56,498 nt of DNA, from the NCBI GenBank assembly GCA_947501635.1, contig CANMWT010000017.1, positions 1-56,498 of the forward strand, read 5' to 3'. The position numbers and the translations under genes are program-made. Of the stretch, positions 53,584-56,498 are shown piece after piece (the stretch's first letter is position 1; each line of letters starts with the position of its first letter). The notes beneath the pieces were generated by a model that did not search any database, had not been told where the DNA came from, and saw nothing but the letters and a program-made list of their open reading frames with translations. The DNA comes from an uncultured Roseobacter sp. GTDB lineage: Bacteria; Pseudomonadota; Alphaproteobacteria; Rhodobacterales; Rhodobacteraceae.

Positions 53584-54891
53584 ATGGAAGAATTTTATGC
53601 GATTAGCCTTTTTCTGTTCGTCCTTTTCCTGCTGTTAGGATCGGGCGTATGGGTCGGCCTTGCGCTTATGGGTGTGGCCTGGGTCGGAATGGAGTTGTTC
53701 ACGTCTCGTCCAGTCGGCGACACGATGATCACGACGATCTGGGCGTCATCCTCAAGCTGGACGCTGACGGCGTTGCCGCTCTTTATCTGGATGGGTGAGA
53801 TCCTGTTTCGAACGCGATTATCGGAGGATATGTTCCGCGGATTGTCGCCTTGGCTGGCTAAATTGCCGGGGGGGCTGGTCCACACTAATATCGTTGGTTG
53901 TACGGTTTTTGCCGCAGTTTCGGGCTCGTCTGCGGCAACGCTCACAACGGTCGGCAAGATGTCGATCCCCGAGCTAAGGGCTCGGGATTATCCTGAGCAG
54001 ATTGTCATTGGCACGCTTGCTGGAGCTGCAACCCTTGGGTTGATGATCCCTCCGTCGCTTGCGCTGATCGTATATGGCGTCACGGTCAATGAATCGATCA
54101 CGCAGCTGTTCTTTGCCGGCGTGTTTCCGGGCTTGTGTCTGGCGTTGATGTTCATGGGGTATGTCGCAATTTACGCAAAGATTTCGAAGACCTGGAACCC
54201 CAGTCAGGAAACCGGAATGTCCTTTGCCGAAAAGCTGAGTAACTCGCGGTTTCTTATTCCTGTGCTGTGCCTGATCTTTGTTGTCATCGGGTCGATGTAC
54301 GGCGGCTATGCAACGGCGACTGAGGCTGCTGCGATCGGTGTGATCGGCTCTTTGGCGCTGGCGGCGGGGCAGCGGTCTCTCAATTGGAACACATTTACCG
54401 AAAGCCTGATGGGAGCCACGCGGACGTCGGCGATGATTGCGCTGATCCTTGCGGGTGCGGCGTTTTTGAAGCTGGCGATGGGCTTTACCGGGTTGCCTCG
54501 GGCCTTGGCGGACGGGATCGCAACGATGGAGCTTTCCCGGTTCGAGCTTTTGATGATCTTGATGGTTTTCTACATTATTCTCGGCATGTTTCTTGACGGG
54601 ATTTCCTCGGTTGTTCTGACGATGGCGGTCGTCGAGCCGATGGTGCGGGAAGCTGGCATTGATCTGATCTGGTTCGGGATTTTCGTGGTCGTCGTAGTTG
54701 AGATGGCGCAGATCACTCCGCCGATCGGGTTCAACTTGTTCGTTTTGCAAGGCATGACGGAACACGAGATGGGATACATTACGCGCGCGGCTTTCCCGAT
54801 GTTCATGATCATGGTGCTGATGTGCTTCATCCTGATCTGGTTCCCCGATATCGCGATGTGGTTGCCTGATACCATGCGACAGGCCCCCTGA
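53584..54891 (+). CDS. dctM: TRAP transporter large permease DctM
   Basis: A 435-residue transport subunit with about 12 helices. Family motifs are GVWVGLALMGVAWVGMELF, ALPLFIWMGEILFRTRLSED, NIVGCTVFAAVSGSSAATLT and TLGLMIPPSLALIVYGVTVN, then DGISSVVLTMAVVEPMVREA and ITPPIGFNLFVLQGM. The paired loops with SG-S-x-A-T and TPPIG form the Na+ and substrate sites. ATG 53584 is chosen; a start 10 codons upstream lies inside dctQ. The next gene starts three bases after its stop. Confidence 0.95.
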   Translation: MEEFYAISLFLFVLFLLLGSGVWVGLALMGVAWVGMELFTSRPVGDTMITTIWASSSSWTLTALPLFIWMGEILFRTRLSEDMFRGLSPWLAKLPGGLVHTNIVGCTVFAAVSGSSAATLTTVGKMSIPELRARDYPEQIVIGTLAGAATLGLMIPPSLALIVYGVTVNESITQLFFAGVFPGLCLALMFMGYVAIYAKISKTWNPSQETGMSFAEKLSNSRFLIPVLCLIFVVIGSMYGGYATATEAAAIGVIGSLALAAGQRSLNWNTFTESLMGATRTSAMIALILAGAAFLKLAMGFTGLPRALADGIATMELSRFELLMILMVFYIILGMFLDGISSVVLTMAVVEPMVREAGIDLIWFGIFVVVVVEMAQITPPIGFNLFVLQGMTEHEMGYITRAAFPMFMIMVLMCFILIWFPDIAMWLPDTMRQAP

Positions 54892-54894
54892 CGG

Positions 54895-55839
54895 GTGGGG
54901 CCTGCGCTGAGCTGGCTTGGCAAGCATGGCCGATACTGTCTGATTGCCGGGCTGCTGGTTGGTCTTCTTGCGCCTGAATTGGCGGCAGTGATCCGGCCGT
55001 GGGTCGGAAGCCTGATCGCTGTTTTGCTGTTTGTGACGGCTGTACGTGTCGGGGCGCGCCGGGCTTTTGGTGGCCTTGATGGTCTTCGGACAACGCTGCT
55101 GCGGATCGCGGTGTTGCAGGCGGCACTCCCGCTTTTCTTTGTGGTCTTTGCCAAGGGCGTGGGGCTGGTAGACTTTCCGTTGATCCTTGCCGTGTCATTG
55201 ATGCTTGCGGCCCCGTCACTGACAGGAGCTCCGAACTTTGCCGCGATGATGGGGCATGATCCGGCGCCTGGGATGCGTCTGTTGGTGCTGAGCACCATTT
55301 TGTTTCCGCTTACGGCGTTTCCGGTCCTTTTCCTTCTCGATCCGGCGGGCGAGGGGCCGCTTGGGGCGCTGTCGCTGTCTTTTGGGTTGCTGACGGTCAT
55401 TCTGGTTGTCGTTGGCATCGGCTTCGCGGTGCGTCGCGCTGTGCCGGGTTTTGGCGAGGAGCCTAAGCAAAAGGCGTTGGATGGGGTGGCTGCGCTGGTG
55501 CTGGCAATCGTCGTGGTTGGGCTGATGAGCGCGATTGGTCCGCTCCTTAGGAGTGATCCGTTAGAACTTCTTGTTTGGATTATCACCGCTTTGGCAGTCA
55601 ATTTCAGCCTTGTGAGTCTCACATTGCTTGTGAGTTATCGCTTTGGTTTGAAAAGACCATTGTCGACGTCAATCTATGCCGGAAATCGCAACATCGCGTT
55701 GTTCCTGATTGTTCTACCCGAGGAGGTGGTCGCGCCCTTGATGATCTTTGTTGGCTGCTACCAGATTCCTATGTACTTAACGCCTCTTCTGTTGTCCCGA
55801 TTGACCGCATTCGCCAGTCGGCGGGGTACGACGGTCTGA
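54895..55839 (+). CDS. BASS-like ten-helix membrane transporter
   Basis: A 314-residue membrane protein. It starts GTG 54895, three bases after dctM stops, so it belongs to the TRAP operon. The hydrophobic pattern resembles the bile acid:sodium symporter / arsenical resistance-3 group: YCLIAGLLVGLLAPELAAVI, RPWVGSLIAVLLFVTAVRVG, MLAAPSLTGAPNFAAMMG as the discontinuous helix and YAGNRNIALFLIVLPEE in the second half. The assignment is by pattern only. A second permease behind a complete TRAP system could export a product or provide another route for the substrate or a cation. Confidence 0.65.
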   Translation: MGPALSWLGKHGRYCLIAGLLVGLLAPELAAVIRPWVGSLIAVLLFVTAVRVGARRAFGGLDGLRTTLLRIAVLQAALPLFFVVFAKGVGLVDFPLILAVSLMLAAPSLTGAPNFAAMMGHDPAPGMRLLVLSTILFPLTAFPVLFLLDPAGEGPLGALSLSFGLLTVILVVVGIGFAVRRAVPGFGEEPKQKALDGVAALVLAIVVVGLMSAIGPLLRSDPLELLVWIITALAVNFSLVSLTLLVSYRFGLKRPLSTSIYAGNRNIALFLIVLPEEVVAPLMIFVGCYQIPMYLTPLLLSRLTAFASRRGTTV

Positions 55840-56168
55840 CTGTTGTTGCAATTGTAGATCTTACACTGACGACATTTGTGATGCGTAGAAGACGTCGAAA
55901 ATTTCTATGAAGCCAATGCTCGCGAGATTGGGTGCCAACCGCAGCTTCGGGCAGAAAGCAGACATCTTTTATGAGCTGGCCGATGACTGCTTCGTCCCGC
56001 ATAGCGGCCCTTGTCCAAGATTCAGCGAACGTCCGTTGTCGTGAAAACAGTCATTGGTGCTTGTTGCAGCAAACGATGGCACAGAGCCTGAAACAGACAA
56101 GGTCTGATTGCCGCAGCCGTCGGCTTTCTTTCACAAGTTCTGACGTCAGGAGACGAGACCATCCGCCT
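55840..56168. other. Gene-poor region after the TRAP operon
   Basis: About 330 bases. It has stretches such as GCTTCGGGCAGAAAGCAGAC that look like degenerate intergenic sequence common in roseobacters. No open frame has both a ribosome binding site and a protein-like reading. I found no terminator of the TRAP operon with a clear T run. Confidence 0.4.
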
Positions 56169-56438
56169 CTAACCTCGAACCAACCGCTCTATCTCATGTG
56201 CCTCGCGGACCAGTTCGTTCAGCATGTGCCGCTCTTCAGTCCACTCGCGCGACCGCATACCGTGCTTCCAGTTGGGGTGCTCTGCTCCCGCTGAATGACC
56301 ACCGCCAGCGCCATGCATCCGACAGACGGACCAGCCTCGAACGGCAGGATTTTTGCATGGAAGACCTGAGCGTTTTGAGTGCGCAGTGCATCGTGGCGAC
56401 GCGTGTGCGCTTTGCATGGGGTTACCGTCACTTTTCAT
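56169..56438 (-). CDS. Small Cys/His-motif protein of the mobile-element-associated HGG type
   Basis: An 89-residue protein. It has the pattern RCTAHSKRSGLPCKNPAVRG followed by VCRMHGAGGGHSAGAEHPNW and KHGMRSREWTEERH; Cys-x7-Arg-x-Gly-x-Pro-Cys-x-x-Pro-Ala, Cys-x-x-His-Gly and the late Lys-His-Gly are typical of small proteins found in phages, plasmids and integrative elements of alphaproteobacteria. The Cys/His set may bind zinc. The start ATG 56438 has GGAGGG six bases upstream. It overlaps the end of the preceding minus-strand frame. Function unknown; the link to mobile elements is from family knowledge. Confidence 0.65.
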   Translation of the reverse strand: MKSDGNPMQSAHASPRCTAHSKRSGLPCKNPAVRGWSVCRMHGAGGGHSAGAEHPNWKHGMRSREWTEERHMLNELVREAHEIERLVRG

Positions 56439-56498
56439 GCTGAACCCTCCCCCTGGTGCTAATATCGCCCACAATGGCTTGTGCGCCGCTCTCGACGT
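56428..56498 (-). CDS. C-terminal end of a hypothetical gene running in from the right edge
   Basis: An open frame enters from the right edge and ends TGA at 56430-56428. The visible tail reads ESGAQAIVGDISTRG and ends HEK. GGQAIVG-like tails occur in hypothetical proteins encoded just before HGG-type proteins in alphaproteobacterial genomes, which fits the 11-base overlap with the next start. Too short for firm identification. Confidence 0.5.
   Translation of the reverse strand, partial: VESGAQAIVGDISTRGRVQHEK

Noticed and set aside
54570-55622. 350-codon minus-strand frame opposite dctM and the BASS-like gene
   Set aside because: Thr/Ser/Arg-rich shadow frame across two well-supported genes.
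56155-56175. Possible right attachment site matching the tRNA-Leu 3' end (CATCCGC)
   Set aside because: Only seven bases match, far too few for an integration repeat.

Overview
The window reads as chromosomal DNA of a Roseobacter-clade alphaproteobacterium (Rhodobacterales). Evidence: high-GC coding DNA; glyQ and glyS as separate subunit genes; folE2; a SAM-II riboswitch in front of metZ; ctaD standing alone; carA divergent from yqeY; a Hint-domain protein; several small families typical of that order. The genus cannot be fixed from sequence reading alone.

Positions 1-45,316 are mostly core genome. In order: the end of ftsY with a Pro-Glu repeat; a DMT transporter; yciB; a Popeye-like cyclic-nucleotide-binding membrane protein; a GST and an alpha/beta hydrolase; riboswitch-controlled metZ; folE2; a DUF1127 protein, trkH and a ThDP decarboxylase; a SPOR / peptidoglycan-binding / inactive trypsin-fold protein; an interleaved glyQ-X-gltS-glyS operon; a divergent PPDK-like protein; a cell-wall hydrolase; a folB-folP-glmM operon; ilvC facing a coupled pair of Lrp regulators; a Hint protein; a class V aminotransferase; a UbiH-type hydroxylase; a HAD nucleotidase; a GntR regulator; an MshEN-glycosyltransferase fusion resembling NfrB; carA; yqeY; a WYL regulator; a DUF2244 protein; an Acg-type nitroreductase; ctaD; a PAS histidine kinase with a coupled single-domain receiver; and lipB.

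A tRNA-Leu(GAG) gene at 45,442-45,527 marks a sharp change. It is followed by about 770 bases of AT-rich DNA with no convincing gene, then an accessory catabolic locus (46,294-55,839). The locus is divergent. On the minus strand a tight operon encodes GntR, an Asp/Glu-racemase-family protein, an enolase-superfamily enzyme and a ThDP enzyme. On the plus strand are a DadA-type FAD oxidoreductase, a TRAP transporter (dctP, dctQ, dctM) and a 10-TM BASS-like permease. A TGTATACA palindrome between the two arms is a good GntR operator candidate. The set looks like uptake and breakdown of one carboxylate or amino-acid-like compound that I cannot name; it is the best candidate here for an uncharacterised system. 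The right edge carries the start of a mobile-element-associated gene pair.
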